From Desulfovibrio sp. (GTDB lineage: Bacteria; Desulfobacterota; Desulfovibrionia; Desulfovibrionales; Desulfovibrionaceae): a stretch of DNA of 9,729 bases. The stretch spans positions 1 to 9,729 of the forward strand of contig JAITDR010000104.1 in NCBI GenBank assembly GCA_031282465.1, written 5' to 3'. Position numbers and translations under genes: made by a program. The notes under the pieces are model-generated. The model was not told where the DNA came from. It did no database searches and worked only from the letters and a program-made list of their open reading frames with translations. Below, piece after piece: positions 1 to 7,379 of the stretch (the stretch's first letter is position 1; each line of letters starts with the position of its first letter).

Positions 1-1916
1 GTCATCTTGTCCAAATCGGCGTGCAGGCGGGCGTGCGCGTCTTCCAGACGTTGCGCTCTTGCTTCCAGGGACGCAAGTCCGGCTTCGGCCCGTCCGGTCT
101 GTTCCCGCAACGCGGCAAGCGCGGCTTCGGCCTGTCGGGCTTGCTCTTCCAACGCGGCCAGCGCGGTTTCGGCCCGGCCTGCCTGTTCTTCCAACGCGGC
201 GAGCGTGGAGGCCGCGGCTGCGGCGCTCTGTTCGCGGGCAGTTTCCTTGTTGGCGCCGGCCATATGGGCGAGTTCAAGGTCTTCCAGGCGGGAAGCTTGG
301 GAGGCAAGACCCGCGCTGAAGCTGTCCAGGCGCTTGCCGATGCGTTCCGCATCGCCCGTTTCCGTCCGGGCGCTCCCGGCTTCGCCGCGCAGAGTTTCCA
401 GGTCCCCGCGCAAGGCGTTCAGTTCGCGGATCAATCCGGGTATGGCGGCCAGATTGGCGGCTTCTTCAAAACCTATGGCGGGACTGCCGGCCCGGCTGCT
501 TTCCTTCTGTCCGGGCGGAAAAACATCAGAGCTTTGCCCGGAGCCGAGCGAAGATTGCGGAGAGCCCGCTTTCCCGTTTGCGTCCGCCGGGACACCGCCG
601 GCGCTTTCCCCGGTCCGGGAAGCCGCGGATTCGCCGAGGCTCGCGGACGGGGAGCTTTCCGCAAAGCGGGGAGCGACGTCACCGGGAGCGGGACCGGGGC
701 CGGAGGCCGGAGCGTTGGAGAGCATGTCGTCCAGCAGGGCATCCATTTCCACCAAATCCACATCATCGAGGGATGCCGTGGAATATGCGCCGACCACGTC
801 ATCCGCATAGTCCGGGTAGACATCGGAAAGCGCGTCCAGAACATCCGGCGGCAGTTGGCTTTCTCCTTCCTCGGCTTCAAGCGCTTCTCCGGGGGCGGTC
901 GCTTCGGCAGCGGGCGCAGGAGCGGCGGGCGTTGCCTGCGGCGCTTCGGGAGCGGCGGGAGGCGGGGCGTCGTGGTGAGGCGCGGGGGCCGTTTCTTCCG
1001 GCCCGGTGACTTGAGGCGGGTCGTGGGGCGGCTCCGTGGCCGCCGCCTGTGCGGGGGGCGTTACCGGCGGGGCAGCCGGCGCAGGACCGGGCGCTGCTCC
1101 GGAGGGGGCTTTTGTCTTGGGCGGAGCGGCGGGAGGCGGGGAATCCTGTTGCGCTGCGGGGCCCGTATCTTCCGGCTCGACGGCCCGGAGCAAATCAGGG
1201 GGCGGTTCCGCGGCTGCCGCCCGTGCAGCGGGGACGGCTTCGAGCGTCGGTTCCGGAGGACTTGCCGTATCCGCGACAGGCGCAACCGGCTTGCCCTCCC
1301 CGGCCGGACCCTGCGCCGCGCCGTCAGGAGGCGGGGGCGGGACGGCGGCCAGCAGCTCCCCCAGTCCGTCCATATCCAGTTCTATGGCCTCTTCATCCGC
1401 CTTTTCCGCAATTGTATCCACATGCAGCGGGAAGGCATCCTCGTCCTCGGTCCCGCCGCCGGCCGGGGCGGCCTGAAAAAAAGCTTCATCTTCGTCGTCG
1501 CCGGCAAGGGGAACGGCGTCAAGGTCCGACAGGGGCGGTTCCTTGATATCCGGCAGCGGCTCGACGGCGCCGCTTTCTCTATGGGCGGCGCGTCGGCCGT
1601 CCGCGCCCAACGATTGCAGGATGTTGTCCAGATCGTCCATATCGGGTATGTCCAGACGCTCGTTGTGGTCGACACGGTAGTCGACTGGGGTGGGGTCGGG
1701 AAATTTCCGCACACCCGACTGCGCGGAGGACAGTTCTTCACGGGAGAGGTCGTCGAGCATGGACTCCAGGTCGTCGGTAAAATCCGCATCGTCCTGTTCT
1801 GCGGCGCTGAGGGGACGGCCGGGTTTCACCACTTCAAGCAGGTCAATGATGTCGTCGTCCGCGTCGCCTGATTCGTCGACCTCGAAATTCGGGGACTTTT
1901 CATCGTCATTAGGCAT
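1..1916 (-). CDS. Unrecognised acidic, Pro/Ala-rich coiled-coil protein (partial, 3' end off the left edge)
   Basis: An uninterrupted frame gives 638 residues from ATG at 1916-1914 to the window edge, so the C-terminus is missing. I do not recognise the family. Residues 1-60 are very acidic. Five degenerate motifs of the form x-x-hydrophobic-x-x-hydrophobic-Leu-x-x-hydrophobic occur at residues 21-30, 48-57, 94-103, 183-192 and 389-398. Residues about 193-345 are a low-complexity Pro/Ala/Glu stretch, probably disordered. From about residue 485 the protein becomes a predicted coiled coil, with four consecutive 14-residue repeats at 572-627 (unit like LAALEEQAGRAETA). No signal peptide or membrane segment is visible, which suggests a cytoplasmic scaffold or adaptor (inference). 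The Shine-Dalgarno before the ATG is weak, so the start is the least certain point. It lies 117 bases downstream of the kinase gene on the same strand. Three-frame shadows run over it, but the acidic, proline-rich and then heptad pattern is far more protein-like than those. Confidence 0.82.
   Translation of the reverse strand, partial: MPNDDEKSPNFEVDESGDADDDIIDLLEVVKPGRPLSAAEQDDADFTDDLESMLDDLSREELSSAQSGVRKFPDPTPVDYRVDHNERLDIPDMDDLDNILQSLGADGRRAAHRESGAVEPLPDIKEPPLSDLDAVPLAGDDEDEAFFQAAPAGGGTEDEDAFPLHVDTIAEKADEEAIELDMDGLGELLAAVPPPPPDGAAQGPAGEGKPVAPVADTASPPEPTLEAVPAARAAAAEPPPDLLRAVEPEDTGPAAQQDSPPPAAPPKTKAPSGAAPGPAPAAPPVTPPAQAAATEPPHDPPQVTGPEETAPAPHHDAPPPAAPEAPQATPAAPAPAAEATAPGEALEAEEGESQLPPDVLDALSDVYPDYADDVVGAYSTASLDDVDLVEMDALLDDMLSNAPASGPGPAPGDVAPRFAESSPSASLGESAASRTGESAGGVPADANGKAGSPQSSLGSGQSSDVFPPGQKESSRAGSPAIGFEEAANLAAIPGLIRELNALRGDLETLRGEAGSARTETGDAERIGKRLDSFSAGLASQASRLEDLELAHMAGANKETAREQSAAAAASTLAALEEQAGRAETALAALEEQARQAEAALAALREQTGRAEAGLASLEARAQRLEDAHARLHADLDKM
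36..203 (-). repeat. Four tandem 42-base repeats encoding a 14-residue coiled-coil unit
   Basis: Units lie at 162-203, 120-161, 78-119 and 36-77 (in order of translation). On the plus strand the first three share a recognisable core, with GCTTCGGCC-like or GTTTCGGCC-like runs near the start and CAACGCGGC near the end; the fourth is more diverged. They encode residues 572-627 of the coiled-coil protein. The unit length of two heptads keeps the coiled-coil register, so copy number can vary without breaking the helix. This part of the gene is prone to length differences between strains (inference). Confidence 0.75.
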
Positions 1917-1993
1917 GGGAGTATCCGGTATGGTTGCGGCCGTCCAGAGGCCGACGTGCTGTGCATCAAGATGTGTTTTGAGAAAAGCATATA

Positions 1994-2025
1994 TTCGGCT
2001 TGATTGCAACCCTGCCGGAGCCGAA
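1994..2025 (-). terminator. Inverted repeat between the kinase gene and the coiled-coil gene, possible weak terminator
   Basis: A perfect 7-base inverted repeat, TTCGGCT at 1994-2000 and AGCCGAA at 2019-2025, has an 18-base loop. It starts about 9 bases downstream of the kinase stop codon. Read on the minus strand it is followed by TATATGCTTTTCTC, which is T-rich but has no clean U-tract. The long loop and interrupted T-run make it at best a partial terminator or an mRNA-end stabilising hairpin. It would reduce transcription of the downstream coiled-coil gene relative to the kinase. Confidence 0.3.
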
Positions 2026-2033
2026 CGAGTCAA

Positions 2034-3710
2034 TCACCGGCGTGCTTTGACCGTGCGTTTGCGGACGGCTTCGGAGGGAGCTTCGGGCGCGCGTGTTTCG
2101 TCGGCTGCGGGCAGGTCCAGCAAAAACGCCGCGCCCCCCAGTTCCTCATGGTGCGCCACGGCGCTTATCACTCCTCCCCAGAGGGCGGCAAGACCGTGGA
2201 CGATGGACAGGCCGAGGCCCATGCCTCCGCTCCCGTCTCTGGTCGTATAAAAGGGATCGAAGATGCGTTCCGTGTCGTCGTTCAATCCTGCGCCGCTGTC
2301 CGCGACCTCCAGGCGCACCTTGTGCGTGCCGGGCAACGGCGCGGCCCGAATCAGGACGGCGCGCCGCACCCCTTCGGCGTCTCCCAGGCCGTCCAGAGCG
2401 TGCATGGCGTTGGACAACAGATTGACAAGCACCTGTTCAAGTTGCACTTCGTTGCAGAGCACGGGCGGCAGGGACGGAGCGATATCCACGCGCATTCGGA
2501 CTTTTTTCAGGGTCATGCGGTGTTTCATCATGGCCAGCACCCCGTCCACGACTCTGGGAAGCGACACCGGCTGCAGGGGCAGGGGGTTTTCCAGCTTGAC
2601 CATAGCGCGCATATTGGCGATTATGCTGCGTATTTTGTCCGCTTCGCGCATGATGAGTCCCAAGCGTTCCTGCAGTATGGATGGGGCGAGGTTCGCATCC
2701 TTTTCCAACAGCATCTGCAGGCCGCCGGCATAGAGGTGCAGGGCGGACAGTGGCTGATTGATTTCGTGGGCTATACCGCCCGCCAGGGTATTCATGGCCT
2801 CCAGTTTGCGTGCGCGCTGGAGCTGCATGTTCACCTGCAGGCGGCCGGTGATGTCTTCCAGCATCATGATCAGCGCCTTGACCTGCCGGCCTGTGCCTCT
2901 GCCGGGTTTGACGGGGCAGGTCACCAGCCGGATCATGCGTTCATTGTCGGTGCTGTTCAGGCGCAGGCCGTATTCCTTTTCGTGCCCTGCACCATCCAGC
3001 AGGGATGCACGGAACAGGCATTCGGGACAGTAGAAATTTTCTTCATTGACGGCGCGTTCATACTCGGAACCGCAACGCAAAATGGTACAGATGCGGGCGT
3101 CCAGGCAAAAAAGCCCGCCGAACCAGCGGCTGAGCCGGATGTTGCCCGCTTTGATGCGCAGGGAGGTGTCCAGCAGGGCTATACCGATGGAGAGGTTGTC
3201 GGTAATGGCGCGGTAGCTTTGCTCGCTGAGGTCGAGAGCCTGCTGCATGCGCAGATCCGAGGTGATGTTGAAGCCGGTTTTGAGTACGCAGGGCGTGCCG
3301 TCGTCGCTGACAAAGGGTACGGCATGGACGCGGAAGGCCCGTCCGCTTTGCGGATGTACCCATTCCACGGTAGCAGGTTTGCTGCTTTTCCCTTCCTGCA
3401 GAAAGGGGCAGAAGGTGCAGGGCTTTTTCAGCCCGCGAAGCGCCGCGTAACAGGGTCTGTCGTCCGGCGGCCCGAAAAACTGTTCAAAGGCCGCATTGTG
3501 GGCGAGGATGCGGTGTTCGGCGTCGAGGAGCACCACATAACAGGGCATCAGGTTGACGATGCGCCCGAGGGGGTCGCCCGGCGTCCCGTGCGGGCGTTCT
3601 TCCGGCGCGCCGGCACGCGGGGGGGCGTCTCCATCGCGGAGTTCCCCGGACTGCTCCGGGCAAAACCCGGATGCGTCCTTTTGCTCTTTGTTTTCGCAGC
3701 AGGCACTCAT
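2034..3710 (-). CDS. Cytoplasmic PAS-domain sensor histidine kinase with cysteine clusters
   Basis: The 558-residue product is a hybrid-free histidine kinase. The H-box is at about residues 305-325 (AGGIAHEINQPLSAL, phospho-acceptor His315). The N-box is at 427-438 (Asn430, Asn434), the G1 box at 470-475 (ADSGAG), the F-box at 484-489 (DPFYTT), and the glycine-rich G2 at 492-500. Two PAS-like domains precede the kinase core, at about 45-150 and 163-290. No transmembrane segment or signal peptide is visible, so it should sense a cytoplasmic cue. PAS1 carries Cys87, Cys98 and Cys101; PAS2 carries Cys202, Cys208, Cys213, Cys228 and Cys231; residues 4, 5 and 17 are also cysteines. This suggests metal, Fe-S or redox sensing (inference). 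The start ATG at 3710 has AAGGA four bases upstream. No response regulator adjoins it, so the partner is encoded elsewhere or beyond the window. It lies 77 bases downstream of der and is likely co-transcribed with it. Confidence 0.92.
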   Translation of the reverse strand: MSACCENKEQKDASGFCPEQSGELRDGDAPPRAGAPEERPHGTPGDPLGRIVNLMPCYVVLLDAEHRILAHNAAFEQFFGPPDDRPCYAALRGLKKPCTFCPFLQEGKSSKPATVEWVHPQSGRAFRVHAVPFVSDDGTPCVLKTGFNITSDLRMQQALDLSEQSYRAITDNLSIGIALLDTSLRIKAGNIRLSRWFGGLFCLDARICTILRCGSEYERAVNEENFYCPECLFRASLLDGAGHEKEYGLRLNSTDNERMIRLVTCPVKPGRGTGRQVKALIMMLEDITGRLQVNMQLQRARKLEAMNTLAGGIAHEINQPLSALHLYAGGLQMLLEKDANLAPSILQERLGLIMREADKIRSIIANMRAMVKLENPLPLQPVSLPRVVDGVLAMMKHRMTLKKVRMRVDIAPSLPPVLCNEVQLEQVLVNLLSNAMHALDGLGDAEGVRRAVLIRAAPLPGTHKVRLEVADSGAGLNDDTERIFDPFYTTRDGSGGMGLGLSIVHGLAALWGGVISAVAHHEELGGAAFLLDLPAADETRAPEAPSEAVRKRTVKARR

Positions 3711-3787
3711 ATCATCCTTATTCCCGCAGCCCGCTCTTGGGCCGCCGTTGTTTTCGCCGTCCCGTCCTCATGTAGCCTCCGTGCGCC

Positions 3788-5488
3788 TCAGTTCCCGTTT
3801 TTCCGCGCGTGCGAGGAACGGAAATTCACGCGCATCGGCGCATGCCGGATGCCGAAAAGGGCGCGCAGCGATTTTTCCAGACTGCGCGCATACGCAGGCC
3901 GCACCAGCGCGGCATCGTTGACGAAAAAGACGAAGGTCGGCGGGTCTTTTTCCGCCTGGGTCAGGTAGAAAAATTTGGCTCTGCCGCCTTTGACGCCGGG
4001 CGGGCGTTGCCGTTCCAGCACTTGGGCCATGGCCCTGTTGAGCAGCCCCGTGCCGATGCGCAGGGAGCATTCCCGGCGCAGTTCCAGGGCAAGGGGCACG
4101 ATTTTGTCCAGATTCCGGCCGGTTGCGGCCGAGATGAACAGCAGGGGAACATGGGGAATGAAGGCAAGGGCGTCTTGAAGTTCTTTTTCACTGTCCCGGC
4201 GCGCTTCGCCCTTGAACAGGTCCGTTTTGTTGGCCAGGAGCATGAAGGGGGTTTTGCGTTCGTTCAGAAGTTCGACGAGGCGTTTGTCCTGTCGGGTCAG
4301 TCCCTGCGCTGCGTCCAGCACCAGCAGGGTCACTTGGGCCTTGCTGCTGCTTTTCAGGGAGGAATTGACGCTGTAGCGTTCCACGGTGTCCGTCACCCGC
4401 GCGGGCTGCCGTACGCCGGCCGTATCCACGAAGACGATGTCCGTCCCGTTGATGCGCGCCCGCACATCGACGCTGTCACGCGTAGTTCCCTCCTTTTCGC
4501 TCACTATCATGCGCGCCTCGCCGAGCAGCGCGTTGACCAGCGAGGATTTGCCCACGTTGGGCCGCCCGAGCAGGGCCAGACGCAGGGGGGCGGCGTCCGC
4601 GCCGGAGTCTCCGTCGGCATCTTCCCGTTGCCCTGCGGCGTACACGGGTTGCGGGAAGGCGACGTCCGCTCCGGCACCTTCGCCGACGTCTCCGGGGCGT
4701 TCTGTTGTTGCAGCGTCGCGCATGTCGCCGGGAACGGAGGGATCGGCGCAGTCGGCATCGGGCCGGAAGCCGTCGACAGGCGTTGCCGGGAGCGGTCCGG
4801 GGAAAGGCGCGGAAGTTACGGCAGCCGCGGAGGTTGCGGAGGGCGCGGATTCCCGGTCGTGTGCAGGGAAAAGCCGCCTGCGCAGTTCGTCTTCCAGTTC
4901 GCGCACGTTATGGCCGTGGGCGGCGGAACAGCAGACAACGGGGAGACCGAGGCTGTAAAATTCCGCAGCAAGCGCGTCTTCGTTTTCCGGTCCGTCCACC
5001 TTGTTGAGTACGAGCAGGATATCTTTGCCCGTCCGGCGCAGGAAGGCCGCAAGGCGTTCGTCCTGAGGAGTCAGGCCGGCGCGGGCGTCGGCCACGAGGC
5101 AGAGGAGGTCGGCGTCGCGCACCGCGACCTCGGCCTGGGCCAGGACTTCGCCTTCAAAACCGCGCAGTCCTTCGGGTGCATCGCTCACGGCGCGTCCTCC
5201 GTCCGGAGTGACGCCGCCGGTATCCACGAGCAGGAAGGTACGTTCCCCTCTCCGTTTAACGGTTCCTTCCATGCGGTCGCGGGTGATGCCCGGCAGGTCG
5301 TGGGTAATGGCCCGCCGGCTGCGGATAAGGCGGTTGAACAGGGTGGATTTGCCCACATTCGGCCGGCCGAGCAGGGCGACAAGGGGAGCGTTTTCTCCGG
5401 ACAGTGGTATGCGCAGGGTGTTGCCCGACGCAGGGGAAGCGCCGATACGGTCCTGTTTTCCGCCGGACGGGGGTGTGCGGGATGTCAT
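3788..5488 (-). CDS. der: GTPase Der (EngA), 50S ribosome assembly, with a long inter-domain linker
   Basis: Der is an essential tandem GTPase that binds the 50S subunit during maturation. With the start at 5488-5486 the product has 566 residues. GTPase domain 1 shows GRPNVGKS at 41-48, GITRD at 67-71, DTGG at 89-92 and NKVD at 162-165. Domain 2 shows GRPNVGKS at 308-315, TTRD at 335-338, DTAG at 355-358 and NKTD at 420-423. The KH-like C-terminal domain follows at about 470-555. I chose this start because AAAGGGGG stands 8-9 bases upstream. The frame stays open for 67 more codons to 5689, but those overlap kdsD and are Arg/Pro-rich and unlike Der. The linker between the domains, residues about 208-301, is rich in Ala, Pro, Asp and Gly and much longer than in typical Der proteins of about 440-490 residues. 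It follows kdsD by 103 bases. Confidence 0.96.
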   Translation of the reverse strand: MTSRTPPSGGKQDRIGASPASGNTLRIPLSGENAPLVALLGRPNVGKSTLFNRLIRSRRAITHDLPGITRDRMEGTVKRRGERTFLLVDTGGVTPDGGRAVSDAPEGLRGFEGEVLAQAEVAVRDADLLCLVADARAGLTPQDERLAAFLRRTGKDILLVLNKVDGPENEDALAAEFYSLGLPVVCCSAAHGHNVRELEDELRRRLFPAHDRESAPSATSAAAVTSAPFPGPLPATPVDGFRPDADCADPSVPGDMRDAATTERPGDVGEGAGADVAFPQPVYAAGQREDADGDSGADAAPLRLALLGRPNVGKSSLVNALLGEARMIVSEKEGTTRDSVDVRARINGTDIVFVDTAGVRQPARVTDTVERYSVNSSLKSSSKAQVTLLVLDAAQGLTRQDKRLVELLNERKTPFMLLANKTDLFKGEARRDSEKELQDALAFIPHVPLLFISAATGRNLDKIVPLALELRRECSLRIGTGLLNRAMAQVLERQRPPGVKGGRAKFFYLTQAEKDPPTFVFFVNDAALVRPAYARSLEKSLRALFGIRHAPMRVNFRSSHARKNGN

Positions 5489-5591
5489 ACGGCAGCGCCC
5501 CCTTTCGTCTTCAGGCCGGGTTTCCTGCCGGACGGGAGCGCGCGGGTTGAGGGACGCGCGGTGCAGGCGGGCGCGAGCAGAGCGGGTGCGG

Positions 5592-6614
5592 TCACGGCAG
5601 GCTTCCTTCCGCGCCGGAGGACTCTTCCCCGCGCGCTGCGGAGGCAAAGCGGATGCGGCCTTTGCCCAGAAGATCGTGCATGTGTACAAGCCCCACGACG
5701 CGTTCAGCGTCGTCCAGCACGGGCAGGACGGTAATGCTTGTCTGTTCCATGATATCCATAAGTTCGGCCGCGCTCATTGTTGCAGCGGCGTTGCGCGGGT
5801 CGGCGGTCATGTATGCGGAGGCGGGGCGGTCGAGGTCGGGGATGCCCCGGCAGAGGATGCGCCGCAGGTCGCCGTCGGTGATGATGCCGCGCAGTCTGCC
5901 TTCCCCGTCCGTAAGCAGTACCGCGCCGAAGCCGCCTTTGTCCAGAGCGGTCAGGGCTTCGCCGAGCGGGACGCCGTCGCGTGCGAGGGGCAGCTTTTCC
6001 CGGTGCATGAGGTCGGCGACGGACAGGCTCAGGCGTCTTCCCAGCGCGCCGCCGGGGTGCAGGCGGTGAAAATCGCCGGGGGTAAAATGCCCGGCTTCCA
6101 TAAGACACACGGCCAGAGCGTCGCCGATGGCCAGGGCGGCCGTTGTGCTGCTGGTCGGGGCGAGGTTCAGCGGGCAGGCCTCGCGCGGCACCGACGCGTC
6201 GATGACGAGGTCCGCCGCCTCGGCCAAGGGCGAATGCAGACCCGAAGTCACGGCGATGACGGAAGCCCCGAGGCTGCGCAGGGGCGGAAGCAGGGCAAGC
6301 AGTTCCTCCGTTGTGCCTGAATAGGACAGGGCTATGACCACGTCGCCGTCGCGCACGGCGCCGAGGTCCCCGTGCGCGCCTTCGGCCGGGTGGAGAAAGT
6401 ACGCGGGTCTGCCGACGGAGGAAAGCGTGGCGGCGATTTTACGGCCCACCAGCCCGGATTTGCCCATGCCGCAGACGGCGACGCGGCCTTTACAGGCGGC
6501 GAGCATTTCCACTGCGGCGGCGAAGGATGAGCCGAGATGCGAGCGCGCCTGTTCCAGTGCCTCAATCTCTATGCTTATAACTTCTCTGCCTCGTTCTTCC
6601 CACGCCTCATGCAT
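5592..6614 (-). CDS. kdsD: D-arabinose 5-phosphate isomerase (KdsD/KpsF family)
   Basis: The enzyme interconverts ribulose 5-phosphate and arabinose 5-phosphate, the first committed step to Kdo of lipopolysaccharide. The 340-residue length is close to the family norm of about 320-330. An N-terminal SIS domain shows GMGKSG at 49-54, EGAHGD at 78-83, SYSGTT at 97-102, CPLNLAPTSSTT at 147-158 and LHPGGALG at 185-192. Lys52, Glu104, Glu145 and His186 have the same 52/41/41 spacing as the catalytic Lys59, Glu111, Glu152 and His193 I recall for E. coli KdsD. Two CBS domains follow at about 204-260 and 268-320. The ATG at 6614 has GGGAG seven bases upstream. It is the first gene of the minus-strand group, facing the large divergent intergenic region. 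No other Kdo gene lies in the window. KpsF (capsule) and GutQ paralogues have the same fold, so the pathway assignment is slightly less sure than the reaction. Confidence 0.95.
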   Translation of the reverse strand: MHEAWEERGREVISIEIEALEQARSHLGSSFAAAVEMLAACKGRVAVCGMGKSGLVGRKIAATLSSVGRPAYFLHPAEGAHGDLGAVRDGDVVIALSYSGTTEELLALLPPLRSLGASVIAVTSGLHSPLAEAADLVIDASVPREACPLNLAPTSSTTAALAIGDALAVCLMEAGHFTPGDFHRLHPGGALGRRLSLSVADLMHREKLPLARDGVPLGEALTALDKGGFGAVLLTDGEGRLRGIITDGDLRRILCRGIPDLDRPASAYMTADPRNAAATMSAAELMDIMEQTSITVLPVLDDAERVVGLVHMHDLLGKGRIRFASAARGEESSGAEGSLP

Positions 6615-6716
6615 ACATTCGCTCCCAGTCCTTTGTTGCGGCGGCCGGCTCCGTACCCGTCCATCACTCTTCCACGTCCGCCGCAGGCGGCGTTGCCGGC
6701 TTTGAGGATCACGGGC

Positions 6717-6752
6717 GCGGTTGCATCATAGGCCGCGGTTGCATCATAGGCC
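6717..6752. repeat. Perfect 18-base tandem duplication in the kdsD leader
   Basis: The unit GCGGTTGCATCATAGGCC occurs at 6717-6734 and again, exactly, at 6735-6752. Read on the minus strand each copy contains TATGAT, a close match to a sigma70 -10 hexamer. The duplication therefore doubles a potential promoter element rather than a coding unit. Confidence 0.9.
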
Positions 6753-6771
6753 AAGGAGGCCGGGGGCACAA
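6725..6771 (-). promoter_or_regulatory. Candidate overlapping sigma70 promoters for the kdsD-der-kinase group
   Basis: On the minus strand, TTGTGC (plus 6766-6771) is followed after 17 bases by TATGAT (6743-6748). A second pair is TTGGCC (6749-6754), 18 bases, then TATGAT (6725-6730). The -10 hexamers match consensus at five of six positions and the -35 hexamers are weak. Transcription would start near 6736 or 6718, giving a leader of about 100-120 bases before the kdsD ATG at 6614. The call rests on sequence match and position only. Confidence 0.4.
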
Positions 6772-7000
6772 GCGCAGCTGTGCGACTGTCGCGAGGCAGG
6801 GGGCAGGGTATTTTCTCGCGGATATTCACCTCATCCGCAAACCCGGCGATGACACGATTTGTTCAGCCTCCAAGGCATCCAAAGCGGTTGGGACGGTCGC
6901 CGGTTCCACGCCCCCCCTCTTTGTCGAAAAGTACGCTCAAGCCGAATGAACCGATAACGCCTTCCCCCCGCAACATCGCTCGCCGCAGGGCCGGAATTCC

Positions 7001-7057
7001 GAAAATTTGAAAAAATGTCGAATCCCCCTTGACGAACGTTGCGGGCGGCCGTATTGT
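7001..7057 (+). promoter_or_regulatory. Strong sigma70-like promoter with A/T-rich upstream element
   Basis: TTGACG at 7029-7034 is separated by exactly 17 bases from TATTGT at 7052-7057. Directly upstream, 7001-7017 is a conspicuous A/T-rich run (GAAAATTTGAAAAAATG) in an otherwise GC-rich region, like an UP element. The predicted start is near 7064. No coding start with a ribosome binding site follows within 500 bases, so the product is either an RNA gene or an unusually long leader for the adhesin at 7595. Confidence 0.55.
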
Positions 7058-7120
7058 GAAGTTGACGATTGAGGCGCTGTAGCGTCGCAATCCTGCGGGC
7101 TGCAAGGTCCGCGTGGGGGG

Positions 7121-7164
7121 CTTCGCAAATATCCCGGTCCGTGGGGGACCGGTTATATGCGAAG
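7121..7164. repeat. Long imperfect palindrome, two stacked 7-base arms
   Basis: The outer arms CTTCGCA (7121-7127) and TGCGAAG (7158-7164) enclose inner arms CCGGTCC (7134-7140) and GGACCGG (7147-7153). The A/T segments between them are partly complementary, and the apical loop is six bases (7141-7146). This is the strongest hairpin of the structured stretch and has no U-run after it, so it is not a terminator. Confidence 0.75.
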
Positions 7165-7379
7165 CCGGGAAAGTTTCCGCTTCGGCGGGAGGCTTTTCCG
7201 AAGTGTCGGACGGGGACCGGCGCGCGGCAGCACACCGCGCAAAAGCCGATGTCAGTGCCGACGAGGCGTATGCTTGCTCGTCCCGCGCAACGGGGCGGAC
7301 GGACATACGGACGGGATTATCAGCTATGCGTGCCGGGGTGAGAATCGAGGGCAAAGCGCCCTCGGAAATACGCGCATAA

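Noticed and set aside
21..1871. A 616-residue Gly/Arg-rich open frame on the plus strand
   Set aside because: The minus-strand frame has a coherent acidic, proline-rich and coiled-coil layout, while this one is the Arg/Gly-rich complement of it.
2004..3968. A 654-residue open frame on the plus strand opposite the kinase and the end of der
   Set aside because: It is antisense to a kinase with all catalytic boxes intact and spans two genes; its composition is typical of a GC-rich shadow frame.
5489..5689. N-terminal extension of Der by 67 residues to an upstream ATG
   Set aside because: It overlaps the end of kdsD, is Arg/Pro-rich and unlike Der, and the downstream ATG at 5488 has a good AAAGGGGG site.
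3809..5734. A 641-residue open frame on the plus strand opposite der
   Set aside because: Der on the minus strand has all the GTPase motifs in order, so the plus-strand frame is a shadow.
6575..6829. An 84-codon minus-strand frame with GTG start overlapping the kdsD start
   Set aside because: Weak start context, overlap with kdsD, and the AYDATA repeat in it is only the translation of the 18-base duplication.
7346..7364. GGCAAAGC in a perfect hairpin, considered as part of a c-di-GMP (GEMM) riboswitch
   Set aside because: The conserved tetraloop, receptor and GGACGCAAAGCC arrangement of that riboswitch are absent; only the short AAAGC string is similar.
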